NCBI RefSeq assembly: GCF_003234965.1
Contig: NZ_QKVK01000007.1
Span: 209,636 to 273,635, forward strand
DNA from: Aestuariivirga litoralis
GTDB lineage: Bacteria; Pseudomonadota; Alphaproteobacteria; Rhizobiales; Aestuariivirgaceae
Direction: 5' to 3'
DNA length: 64,000 nt
The translations under genes and the position numbers were made by a program. The notes below the pieces were generated by a model that was not told where the DNA came from, did no database searches, and worked only from the letters and a program-made list of their open reading frames with translations. Below are positions 1 to 8,189 of the stretch, piece after piece (the stretch's first letter is position 1; the number at the start of each line of letters is the position of its first letter).

Positions 1-407
1 ATCCCCATGCCGTTGACCAGCTGGATGGCGCCAAGATTGCCGTAGATCGGGATCGAGGGGGCGATGCGGCGCAGTTCCGGCCCGAGGCCGGAGTTGTCAC
101 GCGTGGTGAGCGAGATCCGCTGCGAGCCCACGCCCATGGCGAAACCCATTTGCTCCGCCGCTTCGGCAATGGCGCGGTTGATGCGGTCGGAGACATCCGG
201 CCCGCCGGTCATGGAGGAGGCGAGGAAGGGCAGCCGAAGCGGCCGCCCGAGGAAGGAGGTGGAAAGGTTTATCTTGTCATAATCCACTTCCGGCAAGGCA
301 TCGTGGCGGAAGCGGACATGGTCGAAGCCGGCGGGCACGCTGTGGCGTGCCCCGCCGGCCAGGACGATGTCGATGTGGTCGCGCTTGCGGCGCTCGATCT
401 CGCTCAT
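1..407 (-). CDS. fni: Type 2 isopentenyl-diphosphate delta-isomerase (3' part outside window)
   Basis: Interconverts isopentenyl and dimethylallyl diphosphate, supplying C5 units for carotenoids and the bacteriochlorophyll phytyl/geranylgeranyl tail; the type 2 enzyme is a cytoplasmic FMN protein. Only the first ~135 residues are visible. They show the family hallmarks ASSMTGG, GFAMGVGSQR and YGNLGAIQL, which belong to the FMN/substrate-binding barrel. The start ATG (407-405) opens MSEIERRKRDH. It is the last visible gene of the minus-strand bchG-bch2-bchP-tspO run, where Rhodobacter carries an unrelated type 1 isomerase. The gene runs off the left edge. Confidence 0.93.
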   Translation of the reverse strand, partial: MSEIERRKRDHIDIVLAGGARHSVPAGFDHVRFRHDALPEVDYDKINLSTSFLGRPLRLPFLASSMTGGPDVSDRINRAIAEAAEQMGFAMGVGSQRISLTTRDNSGLGPELRRIAPSIPIYGNLGAIQLVNGMG

Positions 408-443
408 CGGGCTAGCCCGCCGAGCCGATCAGGCTTGACGCGA

Positions 444-824
444 TCAGGGATTGGCCTTGAGGAAGGCGATGACGTTGGCCACGTCCTCGGGCTTCTTCAG
501 GCCGCCGAAGGCCATCTTGGTGCCGGGCACGAAGGCCTTGGGGTTGGGCAGGTATTCGGTAAGGGTCGCCTCGTCCCAGACCACACCTTCCTCGCCCTTC
601 TTGATCATGCCGGCGGAATACTTGTAGTCCGGCACCGAGGCGGCCTTGCGGCCGACCACGCCCTTCAGCGTCGGGCCGACCTTGTTCACGCCCTTTTCGT
701 TCTCGTGGCAGGCCTTGCACTGGTTGAACACCTTCTGGCCGGCGGCGGCATCGCCATCGGCGTGGGCCGGCACGGTGAACAGCACGGCGGAAGCGAGCGC
801 GGCGAAGACGGCTTTCTTGATCAT
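444..824 (-). CDS. cycA: Cytochrome c2, periplasmic electron carrier
   Basis: Soluble monohaem cytochrome that carries electrons between the bc1 complex, the reaction centre and oxidases in the periplasm. The 126-residue product starts at MIKKAV, followed by a Sec signal peptide ending at PAHA|DG. The haem site is CKACH and the distal ligand region is PGTKMAF, both typical of class I c2. An upstream in-frame extension exists but would put sequence before the signal peptide, so the start at 824 is preferred. It lies 29 bases after the small membrane protein gene and 36 bases before fni. cycA near tspO/bchP also occurs in Rhodobacter, supporting a photosynthetic role. Confidence 0.93.
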   Translation of the reverse strand: MIKKAVFAALASAVLFTVPAHADGDAAAGQKVFNQCKACHENEKGVNKVGPTLKGVVGRKAASVPDYKYSAGMIKKGEEGVVWDEATLTEYLPNPKAFVPGTKMAFGGLKKPEDVANVIAFLKANP

Positions 825-853
825 CACTTGTTCCTTCACGGTTTGACGAATTC

Positions 854-1153
854 TCAGTCGGTGGAAGGCACGCCCTCGGCATGTCTTGTGGCGGCCAGTC
901 TTAGAACCACATCGGCCAGATGCGCAAGAAGCCCCCCCAGCAGATAGATTGCGACAAAGAGCCATCCCGCCTGCTGCAGCGCGGCGCGCAGCGCCAGCAC
1001 CAGCGCCGCGCCCGCAAGCCCGTTGGCCACGAAGGACAGGAGCAGGAAAGTCCTCTGTCTCCGCCAAAAGTAGTAGGAGGCGGCGGCGATCTCGATGGCG
1101 AGCACGACGAGGATCACCCCCGCGATCTGCCCTGAACTGACGAACTGCTCCAT
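854..1153 (-). CDS. Small membrane protein of the photosynthesis cluster, unknown function
   Basis: A 99-residue protein with about three hydrophobic segments (residues ~8-30, ~38-60 and ~62-85), so probably an inner-membrane protein. It has no recognisable catalytic motif or cofactor ligand; I do not recognise the family. It lies 7 bases downstream of tspO and 29 bases upstream of cycA on the same strand, so it is probably cotranscribed with the bchG-bchP-tspO unit. A role in pigment or cytochrome biogenesis is only a guess from position. Confidence 0.7.
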   Translation of the reverse strand: MEQFVSSGQIAGVILVVLAIEIAAASYYFWRRQRTFLLLSFVANGLAGAALVLALRAALQQAGWLFVAIYLLGGLLAHLADVVLRLAATRHAEGVPSTD

Positions 1154-1160
1154 CCCCGGG

Positions 1161-1649
1161 TCACCGGAAGGGAGCGTTCATCTGCACAATGCGCAGGTTG
1201 AGGAATGAGGCGGTGGAGACCCAGGCGAGATAGGGCAGCAGCAGGATCCCCGCCCAGCCGGAAACCGAGCCCAGCGCCACGATCAGCCCGAGGATCGAGA
1301 ACCACAGCAGCACCACTTCCGCCAGCGCCCAGTCGGGCCGGCGCAGCTTGAAGAAGATGCCGCTCCACGCGATGTTGAGGACGGCGTTGATGGTGAGTGC
1401 CCAGAAGATCAGCGGGCGCGCCTCGGTGCCTTCCGCCGCCACCCAGGCCAGCGCTGCGGCGATCACCGTCAGCACGAAGATCGTCGTCCACACCGGGCCG
1501 AAGGCCCAGTCCGGGGGCTTCCAGGAGGGCTTCTTCAGGGCGTCGTACCACGCGCCGGTCTCGGTCAGCACCGCGCCGGCAACGGCGACGACGATGGCCA
1601 CCGCCGAGGCGATGCCGAGCGGCCAGAGGAATTCGGGCGTCCATGTCAT
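1161..1649 (-). CDS. tspO: TspO/MBR family tryptophan-rich sensory protein
   Basis: A five-helix membrane protein of the translocator/peripheral benzodiazepine receptor family. It binds tetrapyrroles and, in Rhodobacter sphaeroides, tempers expression of photosynthesis genes under oxygen. The 162-residue product carries the family signature WYDALKKPSWKPPDW followed by FGPVWTTIF, and the later helix WSGIFFKLRRPDWAL. Its ATG (1649-1647) overlaps the bchP stop by four bases (ATGA), indicating translational coupling. A longer in-frame extension inside bchP is ignored for that reason. Neighbourhood with bchP and cycA matches the Rhodobacter arrangement. Confidence 0.93.
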   Translation of the reverse strand: MTWTPEFLWPLGIASAVAIVVAVAGAVLTETGAWYDALKKPSWKPPDWAFGPVWTTIFVLTVIAAALAWVAAEGTEARPLIFWALTINAVLNIAWSGIFFKLRRPDWALAEVVLLWFSILGLIVALGSVSGWAGILLLPYLAWVSTASFLNLRIVQMNAPFR

Positions 1650-2833
1650 GTCGGGCGGACGATACCAAGAAGATGCGCCATGTCCTTGAGGAAAATCCGC
1701 AGGTGAGCCATCGGCCCTTTGCGGACCAGCTTCTTCTCGGTGTAGGACTCCCAGGTCAGGCGCTGCACGTCCTTGTCCTCGCACATCTTGACGAAGCTCT
1801 CGCGCCGCTTGTCGCTCGAATACCAGAAATACTGCATGATGCCGAGAATGAAGAACACGCGCCCATGTTCCTTCATGAAGCGCTTGCGCGCCGTTGCCAG
1901 CTGGCGCGCGTCGCCGGTGCGCAGGAAGGCAATGGCGGCATCGGCCGCCAGCCGGCCGCCCAGCATGGCATAATAGATGCCCTCGCCCGAGGCCGGCGCC
2001 ACGACGCCCGCGGCATCGCCCGCCAGCACCACGTCACGGCCATTGTCCCAGCGCTTGAGCGGCTTCAGCGGGATGGGGGCGCCCTCGCGGCGCAGCGTCT
2101 GGCCGTCGAAGCCCATCTGCTGCCGGAGGTCCGCCACGGCACCTTTGAGCGAGAAGCCCTTGTGGGCGCTGCCGGTGCCGACGCTCATCGTCCGGCCGTG
2201 CGGGAACACCCAGGCATAGAAATCCGGCGACAGGCTGCCGCGGTAATAGACGTCGCAGCGGTCTGCCTCATATTGCTCGGAACGGCCCGCGGGGGCCTCG
2301 ATGATCTCGTGGTAGGCGAAGACGTAAGGCACCTTGTGGGCACCGCGCACCGTGTCCTTGCCGACCTTCGAGAGCGCCCCGTCGGCGCCGATCACGCAGC
2401 GCGCGCGCAGCGTGCCGGGGGTGCCGTCCCTGTCCTTGTAGTGCACGGTGGCGGTGCCATAGCCATCGCGCGAGAAGCCCTCGTAGGTGCCGGTGCGGCG
2501 CTCGGCCCCGGCCTCGGCGGCACGGTTGCGCAGCCATTCGTCGAAGGGGCCGCGGTCGACCATGCCGACGTAGGAATTGGTCACCGGCATGTCGACCTTG
2601 CGGTCCGACGGCGAAATGATGCGGGCGGAGAAGATGCGCGCCACCAGCATGTCGGCCGGGATCTCGAAATCGCGGATGCAGCGCGGCGGAATGGCGCCGC
2701 CGCAGGGCTTGATGCGCCCGGCGCGGTCGAGCAGCACCACGGCGAGGCCGGCGCGGGCCGCGTCATGCGCCGCGGTGGCGCCGCTCGGGCCGCCGCCCAC
2801 CACCACGAGATCGAAGATCGTTTCTGCCAGCAT
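1646..2833 (-). CDS. bchP: Geranylgeranyl reductase for bacteriochlorophyll
   Basis: Flavoprotein that reduces the geranylgeranyl group of bacteriochlorophyll (or its diphosphate) to phytyl, a three-step NADPH-dependent reaction at the membrane. The 395-residue length is normal. The N-terminus carries the Rossmann FAD motif VVVGGGPSGATAA, then IKPCGGAIPPRC typical of this family, and the second flavin motif around VLAGDAAGVVAPASGEG. The start MLAETIFD (2833) lies 4 bases downstream of the bch2 stop. It is followed by tspO with a four-base overlap. Confidence 0.96.
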   Translation of the reverse strand: MLAETIFDLVVVGGGPSGATAAHDAARAGLAVVLLDRAGRIKPCGGAIPPRCIRDFEIPADMLVARIFSARIISPSDRKVDMPVTNSYVGMVDRGPFDEWLRNRAAEAGAERRTGTYEGFSRDGYGTATVHYKDRDGTPGTLRARCVIGADGALSKVGKDTVRGAHKVPYVFAYHEIIEAPAGRSEQYEADRCDVYYRGSLSPDFYAWVFPHGRTMSVGTGSAHKGFSLKGAVADLRQQMGFDGQTLRREGAPIPLKPLKRWDNGRDVVLAGDAAGVVAPASGEGIYYAMLGGRLAADAAIAFLRTGDARQLATARKRFMKEHGRVFFILGIMQYFWYSSDKRRESFVKMCEDKDVQRLTWESYTEKKLVRKGPMAHLRIFLKDMAHLLGIVRPT

Positions 2834-2837
2834 GGTG

Positions 2838-4151
2838 CTAACTCCCGCTTGCCTGGTGGCGCGCCGCCAGCACCAGCGGGTTCGCCGCCGCGCCGAAGCC
2901 GTCCCGGTTGCCGATGGCGGCAGCGAGCAGCGCCGCCGCGATGAAGAAGCAGGCCTCGACCGCGAAGACCGTGGCATAGGCCATGACCGGCGAGCCGAAG
3001 GCCAGCCGCGAGACATCCGCCAGCACCGTTCCGGCAAAGCCGCCGATGCCGAAGGCAATGGCCTGCGCGGCGCCGAACAGCCCCATGCGCACGCCCTCGC
3101 GCGAGGTGCCGTTGCTGGCCATGTTGAACATCGAGCCGATGGCGGCCACCGCGAAGACGCCGTTGCAGAAGCCGAGCGCGAAGACCGATGGCTTCAGCGG
3201 CCAGCCCGGCCCCACCCTGGCCGCCATGACGAGGAGCGCCAGCGCCAGCGCCGAGCCGATGCAGCCCGCCACCGTCCAGCTCCTGAGGCTCATGAGCCGC
3301 GGCAGCAGCGTCGAGGCCGCCCCCACCAGCACCATGCCGAGCAGCACCCCGGAATTCTGCACGCCCGACAGCGCCGTGGACTGGCCCGGCGTCAGCCCGA
3401 AGACGAGGCCTGCGAAGGGCTCGAGGATCAGGTCCTGCGCCGAATAGGCCAGCATCGAGACGAAGATGAAGATGGCGAAGCGGCGCGCCGTGCGGTCGGC
3501 CCAGACCTCGGACAGGGCGGCGCGGAACGGCACCTTCGCCTCGTCCCTGCGCGGCGCGGGGCGCGCCGTCTCCAGCCCCCGCACGGCGAGCAGCGTCAGC
3601 GCGAAGGCGCCGGCACAGATGCAGGCCGCCACCGCAAGGAGCCTCCTGGTCGAGAACGGGTCGAGGAAGTGCCCGGCCAGCGCGGCGGTGACGATGAAGC
3701 CGGCGATCATCATGATCCACACGATGGTGGCCGCCGCGGGGCGCCGCGCCTCCGCCACCTGGCTGGCCAGCAGCACGAGCAGCGAGGTGCCCGCGGCCCC
3801 GACCCCTGCCCCGATCAGCGTGAAGGCGGCAACCGCCACCGCCATGCCCGCCAGCATGTTCAGCGCCATGACATGCACCGACAGCGCCGCGCCGAAGCCG
3901 CCGAGCGCCAGCGCCGCCATGCCGGCGATGATCCACGGCGTGCGCCGCCCGCCCTTGTCGGAGCCATGGCCCCAGGAGGGCCTCAGCACCTGCAGCGCGT
4001 AATGCCAGGTCACCAGGAGCCCCGGCACCATGGCCGGCAGCGCCAGTTCCACGATCATCACGCGGTTGATGGTCGAGGTGGTCAGCACCACGATGGCGCC
4101 CAGCGCCGCCTGCACCAGCCCGAAGCGCGCGATGCCCAGCCACGAGGTCAT
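2838..4151 (-). CDS. PucC/Bch2-family bacteriochlorophyll delivery transporter (ORF428 type)
   Basis: A 437-residue, 12-helix major-facilitator-like protein of the BCH2/PucC/LhaA family, thought to help deliver pigment during light-harvesting and reaction-centre assembly. The N-terminus has TSTINRVMIVEL, which is nearly repeated in the LhaA homologue at 19104 and marks the family. AYSAQDLILEPFAGLVFGL in the second half is likewise shared with LhaA (SMQDILLEPFGGQVFGL). The ATG (4151) overlaps the bchG stop by four bases, and bchP follows 4 bases after. Position between bchG and bchP equals Rhodobacter orf428. Confidence 0.92.
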   Translation of the reverse strand: MTSWLGIARFGLVQAALGAIVVLTTSTINRVMIVELALPAMVPGLLVTWHYALQVLRPSWGHGSDKGGRRTPWIIAGMAALALGGFGAALSVHVMALNMLAGMAVAVAAFTLIGAGVGAAGTSLLVLLASQVAEARRPAAATIVWIMMIAGFIVTAALAGHFLDPFSTRRLLAVAACICAGAFALTLLAVRGLETARPAPRRDEAKVPFRAALSEVWADRTARRFAIFIFVSMLAYSAQDLILEPFAGLVFGLTPGQSTALSGVQNSGVLLGMVLVGAASTLLPRLMSLRSWTVAGCIGSALALALLVMAARVGPGWPLKPSVFALGFCNGVFAVAAIGSMFNMASNGTSREGVRMGLFGAAQAIAFGIGGFAGTVLADVSRLAFGSPVMAYATVFAVEACFFIAAALLAAAIGNRDGFGAAANPLVLAARHQASGS

Positions 4152-5050
4152 GCAAGCCCCCTGAGCGCGAAGGCGCTCACCATCATGCCGGAAACATAGA
4201 GCGGCACGCCGAAGCCCGAATACCACAGCGCCCGCTGCACCGGCTCGGCCAGGAAGCGCCGCATCATCACCAGCTGCACGAGCAGCAGCACCGACACCGC
4301 CGCGGCATGGAGCGGCCTGCCCCAGACGACGAGAAGCCCGATCACCGCCACCTGCGGCAGCGCCATCACCGCGCAGGCCACGCGCGCCGCACCCGCGACG
4401 CCGAGCTGCACCGGCAGCGAGCGCACGCCCATCCGCGTATCCCCGGCGATGGCCTTGAAGTCGTTGAGCGTCATGATGCCATGCGCGCCGGCCGAATAGA
4501 GCAGCGCCAGCACGAGGATCGCCCAGCCCGGCACCGCGGAGAGCAGCACGGCGGCCCCCGTGAACCACGGCAGCCCCTCGTAGCACAGGCCCACGGCGGC
4601 ATTGCCCCACCAGCCATTGCCCTTGAGGCGGAACGGCGGCGCCGAATAGGCCCAGGCCATGGCCATGCCGAAACCGGCCGCCCAGAACACCACCGGCCCC
4701 AGCGCCAGCGCCACGGCGAGCGACAGCACGGTCCAGATGACGGCGATGAAGAGCCCCCAGCGCCCGGGAATCCGCCCCGAGGGAATCGGCCGCCCCGGCT
4801 CGTTGATGGCATCGACATGCCGGTCGAACCAGTCATTCACCGCCTGGCTGGTGCCGCACACCAGGGGCCCCGACAGCGCCATGCCCGCCAGCACCAAGCC
4901 CCAGTGATCACTCAGGGAAACCCCGGACGACACTGCCCCGCAGGCAAACGCCCACATGGGCGGAAACCACGTCACCGGCTTCAGCAACTGCACCACCGCC
5001 GCAGGCTGCGGCAGCGACGGTGCAGGCCGGGTGGAGGCGAGATTTGCCAT
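4148..5050 (-). CDS. bchG: Bacteriochlorophyll a synthase (prenyltransferase)
   Basis: UbiA-family integral membrane prenyltransferase that esterifies bacteriochlorophyllide with geranylgeranyl or phytyl diphosphate, the last step of pigment synthesis. The 300-residue product has the first aspartate-rich motif NDWFDRHVDAINEPGRPIPSG and a second acidic motif near DFKAIAGDTRMG. Hydrophobic segments fill the rest. The start MANLASTRP is the only ATG before a run of non-coding sequence. It is the first gene of the minus-strand operon and has a PpsR-type operator 32-49 bases upstream of its start. Confidence 0.96.
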   Translation of the reverse strand: MANLASTRPAPSLPQPAAVVQLLKPVTWFPPMWAFACGAVSSGVSLSDHWGLVLAGMALSGPLVCGTSQAVNDWFDRHVDAINEPGRPIPSGRIPGRWGLFIAVIWTVLSLAVALALGPVVFWAAGFGMAMAWAYSAPPFRLKGNGWWGNAAVGLCYEGLPWFTGAAVLLSAVPGWAILVLALLYSAGAHGIMTLNDFKAIAGDTRMGVRSLPVQLGVAGAARVACAVMALPQVAVIGLLVVWGRPLHAAAVSVLLLVQLVMMRRFLAEPVQRALWYSGFGVPLYVSGMMVSAFALRGLA

Positions 5051-5081
5051 GACCCGAAACGCTATAACTGACAGAACTGGT

Positions 5082-5099
5082 TGTCAATCTATGTTGACA
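5082..5099. promoter_or_regulatory. PpsR/CrtJ operator upstream of bchG
   Basis: TGTCAATCTATGTTGACA is an exact TGT-N12-ACA palindrome, the PpsR/CrtJ consensus. It lies 32 bases upstream of the bchG start. An overlapping half-repeat (TGACA at 5069-5073, TGTCA at 5082-5086) may extend the footprint. The repressor gene ppsR is in the same cluster. Aerobic repression of the bchG-bch2-bchP operon is the expected outcome. Confidence 0.85.
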
Positions 5100-5458
5100 G
5101 CCTGTTTCGTCTGTAACACTTTGAAGAATGTGGGCGGCGACATGGAAAGCGCTGAATGACTAGCATTCCGCGGACCGTCCGCAGCCCTCTCCCATCTCGC
5201 CTAATGCGTGGACTACTGGATCCGTATCACCTCCGGATCGTAAATTGCAGTCTACACATCCGCACTTTGCCGCGGTTTTCGAACGCCCCTCAACGCCGCT
5301 ACCATGACCACCACCCTGCCGCGTCTCCGTCGACAGGAATGTCGCACACATTACTTTAGCGTGTTTTTTCCGCCATTATTGTAAAATCACGCTTAACGTG
5401 TGCACTTAGAGATGTTAAATTGAAGTGATATGGTACATTTTTGGTTGCGTCAAAACGC
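5100..5458. other. Intergenic region between bchG operon and the AT-richer segment
   Basis: About 360 bases without a convincing gene. The bchG-proximal part is GC-rich; from about 5340 onward it becomes clearly AT-rich (for example TTTAGCGTGTTTTTTCCGCC and TTGTAAAATCACGC). A second, imperfect TGT-rich stretch (CTGTTTCGTCTGTAACA, 5102-5118) adjoins the exact PpsR site. Short open frames here lack ribosome-binding sites and recognisable content. Confidence 0.5.
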
Positions 5459-6721
5459 ATGGAAATCGAATTTGATCTCAAGGACAAGATGTCGGCGGTA
5501 GAGTCTTGTCGCGTTTGTCGCTCAACAAACAGTTCACTGTATTTAATAGTCAGGCGCGCCGAAGGCGACCTCAATCTATTCTCGTGTCACGCTTGCGGAT
5601 CGCTTTACTTTGATGGCCAATCACCCGCATCCGCATATGCCGATATAGCACCCAACAGCGCCTTTTGGCTGGATTACGTTCAGGCCGGGGCTGGCATCAG
5701 CAGCATGCTGGAACCTTTGCTGGCCGTAGCACCACATCTCCGTGGATCCCTGATCGACGTGGGATCAGGCTTCGGTTTCGTTGTCGACTTCTGGAGACGG
5801 TTAGGAAACACCGCGATCGGCCTCGAACCTTCGAGTTACGGCGAATTGGGTCGTCAGTTGCTGGGAGTAGACAATAGATCCATCGACCTCGAGACCTTCC
5901 GCACCGAAAACCCCAAAGAGACATTTGATGTGGTCTTCAGCAGCGAGGTTATCGAGCATACCGCTTCCCCCAAAAACTTTCTGGATGGCCTCGTCTCCCT
6001 GGTGGGTGAAAGCGGTACTCTGATCCTCACCACGCCCTCACCATCGGTGGTCTCTTCAACGGCGAACCCGTCGGAGTTGCTGAGCGCTCTCTCTCCCGGC
6101 TTTCACTACTGCATCATTTCGCCAACAGCTCTCAAGTCGATGCTTGAGGAACATGGTCTTGAAGTGACGGTTGCGACCCACGGTGTTCAAACATACGTGT
6201 GGGCGACTCGAACAAGGGGCCTCACCTTCTCTACCGATCGATTTGATTGGCCCATGTATCTTGCTTATCTCGAGCAGATATCGGACACCCCCGACAGGCA
6301 TCTTTCCTCCGGCGTCCTCTGCCGACTTTTCAAGGATTCGCTGAATACCCGAGACTTCGAGAGGGCGACTTCGTCATACGCCAAGCTGTCGAAACTGGCC
6401 CGCTCTGCATACGGCATTTCACTTGAGAGCCCCGAAATCTCAAGCCTGTTAGAAAACAAGCAACCAATGACGCTGCTGGACCAGTACCCTTCATGGCTCG
6501 GCAACGCCCTGCTCTTCGGAGCTCTGCATGTAGGCTTCACCAGAGGCGATTATCGAACGAAAGTCCGAATGCTCGACGCTGCAATAAGGGTGCTGGAGAG
6601 ACGTGTAGAAGTCGAAAGGCAGTTTGGCCAGGAAGCTGCTCACTTCCTTCCGTTTGCGAGAGAACAGTACATCATCTCACTTCGTGAAAGCTTGGAATCA
6701 GACGCCTCTCGACACCAGTAA
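5459..6721 (+). CDS. Class I SAM-dependent methyltransferase with N-terminal zinc finger
   Basis: An N-terminal zinc-finger-like part (SCRVC and SCHACG pairs) precedes a Rossmann methyltransferase core: LIDVGSGFGFVVDF for the SAM loop, IGLEPS for the acidic ribose contact and VVFSSEVIEH as motif II. After about residue 250 comes a ~170-residue helical tail with no family I recognise. This layout resembles methyltransferases found in surface-glycan clusters, acting on nucleotide sugars or glycan ends. The start is uncertain: a TTG at 5441, ATG 5459 or ATG 5489 (with AAGGA 4 bases upstream) are all possible. The gene is AT-richer than the flanking bch genes and stands alone with the RgpF gene, suggesting lateral acquisition. 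Confidence 0.8.
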   Translation: MEIEFDLKDKMSAVESCRVCRSTNSSLYLIVRRAEGDLNLFSCHACGSLYFDGQSPASAYADIAPNSAFWLDYVQAGAGISSMLEPLLAVAPHLRGSLIDVGSGFGFVVDFWRRLGNTAIGLEPSSYGELGRQLLGVDNRSIDLETFRTENPKETFDVVFSSEVIEHTASPKNFLDGLVSLVGESGTLILTTPSPSVVSSTANPSELLSALSPGFHYCIISPTALKSMLEEHGLEVTVATHGVQTYVWATRTRGLTFSTDRFDWPMYLAYLEQISDTPDRHLSSGVLCRLFKDSLNTRDFERATSSYAKLSKLARSAYGISLESPEISSLLENKQPMTLLDQYPSWLGNALLFGALHVGFTRGDYRTKVRMLDAAIRVLERRVEVERQFGQEAAHFLPFAREQYIISLRESLESDASRHQ

Positions 6722-6805
6722 GGAGCATCTAGCCTGTGGAAGACACATTCGTGCAGGTCAGTCTCTTCTGCGATCTGAACGAATTAGAAAGAATGGTCAA
6801 TTGCC

Positions 6806-7774
6806 ATGCCACGATCTGAGATCGCACAGCGAACACATTTCTTCATCACCGACCTAAGAAAGCGAGCAGTCTCGACGATTTCCGGAGAGGTACGCAAAAG
6901 TGTGGAGGGCATGGATCCCAACAAGGATTCAAACTCATTCTGCATCTACGTGCACTTTGACTCTCGCAACTCAATCCACAGATATGTCAGAGAGCAGTTG
7001 GCAACACTCAGCGCCCGTGGATACCGCATCATTTTTGTCTCTCATGCGGTAGGCTCTCCGCCACTGGAAACATTGTCACCGTTCTGTACGATTCAGTTCC
7101 ATAGACAGAATATCGGGCATGACTTCGGTGCTTATCACTTTGGGCTTCGCTACTTGCAGTCCCGGGGCGCTCATCCAGCCGAAGTTATACTAACCAACGA
7201 CTCATGTTACGGCTACTTCGGTGACTTGACCAATATCATTGAAGCTTCGAGAAGTTCAGATGCATTGATCTGGTGGCTGACTGATAGTTATGAAATTGCA
7301 TACCACGTCCAGAGTTATTTTCTGAGACTTAGTGGGGAACTTCTTTCCTCATTACAGTTCTGGCGGTTCTGGGAGCATCTGCCCAACACAACCGACAGGT
7401 CTCGGATCATCCGAAAGGGCGAGGTCGGCTTCACCCAGCATATGATCAAGCGAGGCATTACGGTAGATTGCTTCGCGCCCTATGAGCAGCTTGCGCTTGG
7501 GTGGCTCAAACTGCACGCAGGCAGGGTGAATGCTAGACCAGGGGAAAAGGCGTTCTTGGACTATGTAGAAAGTCAACTCGTGACGAATGCTCCTGTGAAT
7601 CCGAGTCACTGCTTTGTTGAGGCTCTGCTCGAACGTGGAGTACCTTTGGTGAAGAGAGATCTTCTGCGCCACAATCCGCTGAAAGTGCCCAATTTGTTGA
7701 ATATTGCACAAATCATAACGGCCAAGGGAAGCGACTTTTCCGCAACATCTGAGCACCTTAAGATCGCAGTCTGA
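6806..7774 (+). CDS. Rhamnan synthesis F (RgpF) family glycan protein
   Basis: A 322-residue protein of the RgpF family (PF05045), found in rhamnose-rich polysaccharide and O-antigen loci and regarded as glycosyltransferase-like. Characteristic stretches are FCIYVHFDS, YRIIFVSHAV, FHRQNIGHDFGAYHFGL and VILTNDSCYGYFGDL. No signal peptide is evident. It lies 84 bases after the methyltransferase on the same strand and shares its AT-rich composition, so the two probably arrived together. No polymerase or exporter genes accompany them, so the acceptor is unknown. Confidence 0.83.
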   Translation: MPRSEIAQRTHFFITDLRKRAVSTISGEVRKSVEGMDPNKDSNSFCIYVHFDSRNSIHRYVREQLATLSARGYRIIFVSHAVGSPPLETLSPFCTIQFHRQNIGHDFGAYHFGLRYLQSRGAHPAEVILTNDSCYGYFGDLTNIIEASRSSDALIWWLTDSYEIAYHVQSYFLRLSGELLSSLQFWRFWEHLPNTTDRSRIIRKGEVGFTQHMIKRGITVDCFAPYEQLALGWLKLHAGRVNARPGEKAFLDYVESQLVTNAPVNPSHCFVEALLERGVPLVKRDLLRHNPLKVPNLLNIAQIITAKGSDFSATSEHLKIAV

Positions 7775-8060
7775 AGGTTCCACGGCGCGCTGACTACCGA
7801 TCAGACAATGCGGGCATCGCAATCCCGAACTTCTGACACTCGCTCAGGTCAACGCATTGGCAGTGCACAATTGCTGGCATTTGCAAAGATCTGCGGAGTG
7901 GTACAGCGTGCCACAGGCACAGGGTGTTTTGTTTGCACCTCTACGTGCATTAGCATGCCAAAGGCGGCAACCTTTTTGCATCGAAAATGCATCCGCAGAG
8001 CAAGTTGGCAGAGCACGGATACATCACCGCGCCTCGCGTCGTCACGTCCAACCCAATAGT
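7775..8060. other. Intergenic region after the rgpF-like gene
   Basis: Non-coding stretch between the RgpF-like gene and the palindromic repeat before ppsR. Short open frames on the plus strand (for example 7857-8072) have no recognisable content. The sequence is of intermediate composition and may mark the right boundary of the inserted segment. No tRNA, direct repeat or transposase remnant was seen. Confidence 0.4.
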
Positions 8061-8126
8061 GGCCGGGCGTGAGCCGGCCATCCTCTGGGCTGGCGGGGAA
8101 AGGATGCGCGGGTCAAGCCCGCGCCT
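8061..8126. repeat. Palindromic intergenic repeat, family A, copy 1
   Basis: Two hairpin arms, GGCCGGGCGTGAGCCGGCC and GCGCGGGTCAAGCCCGCGC, are separated by ~25 bases. The same arm-spacer-arm design recurs at 42646, 43951 and 58585. It lies just past the ppsR stop side, between the insert and the photosynthesis regulators. Confidence 0.75.
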
Positions 8127-8189
8127 CAGGGAATAGAGAAGCAGGGGAAGTGCGAGTGCTGCGCGGTTCGGCGCCGGACTTGCGCTGGC

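Noticed and set aside
2577..4199. Long open frames antisense to bch2/bchP and to many other genes
   Set aside because: They are Arg/His/Gln/Ala-rich products of third-position GC bias opposite real genes, with no ribosome site or homology.
5100..5458. Small open frames (5156-5359 and others) as genes
   Set aside because: No ribosome sites, no recognisable content and no coding bias.
7857..8072. 71-codon open frame after the RgpF-like gene
   Set aside because: It runs into the family A repeat and has no domain signal.
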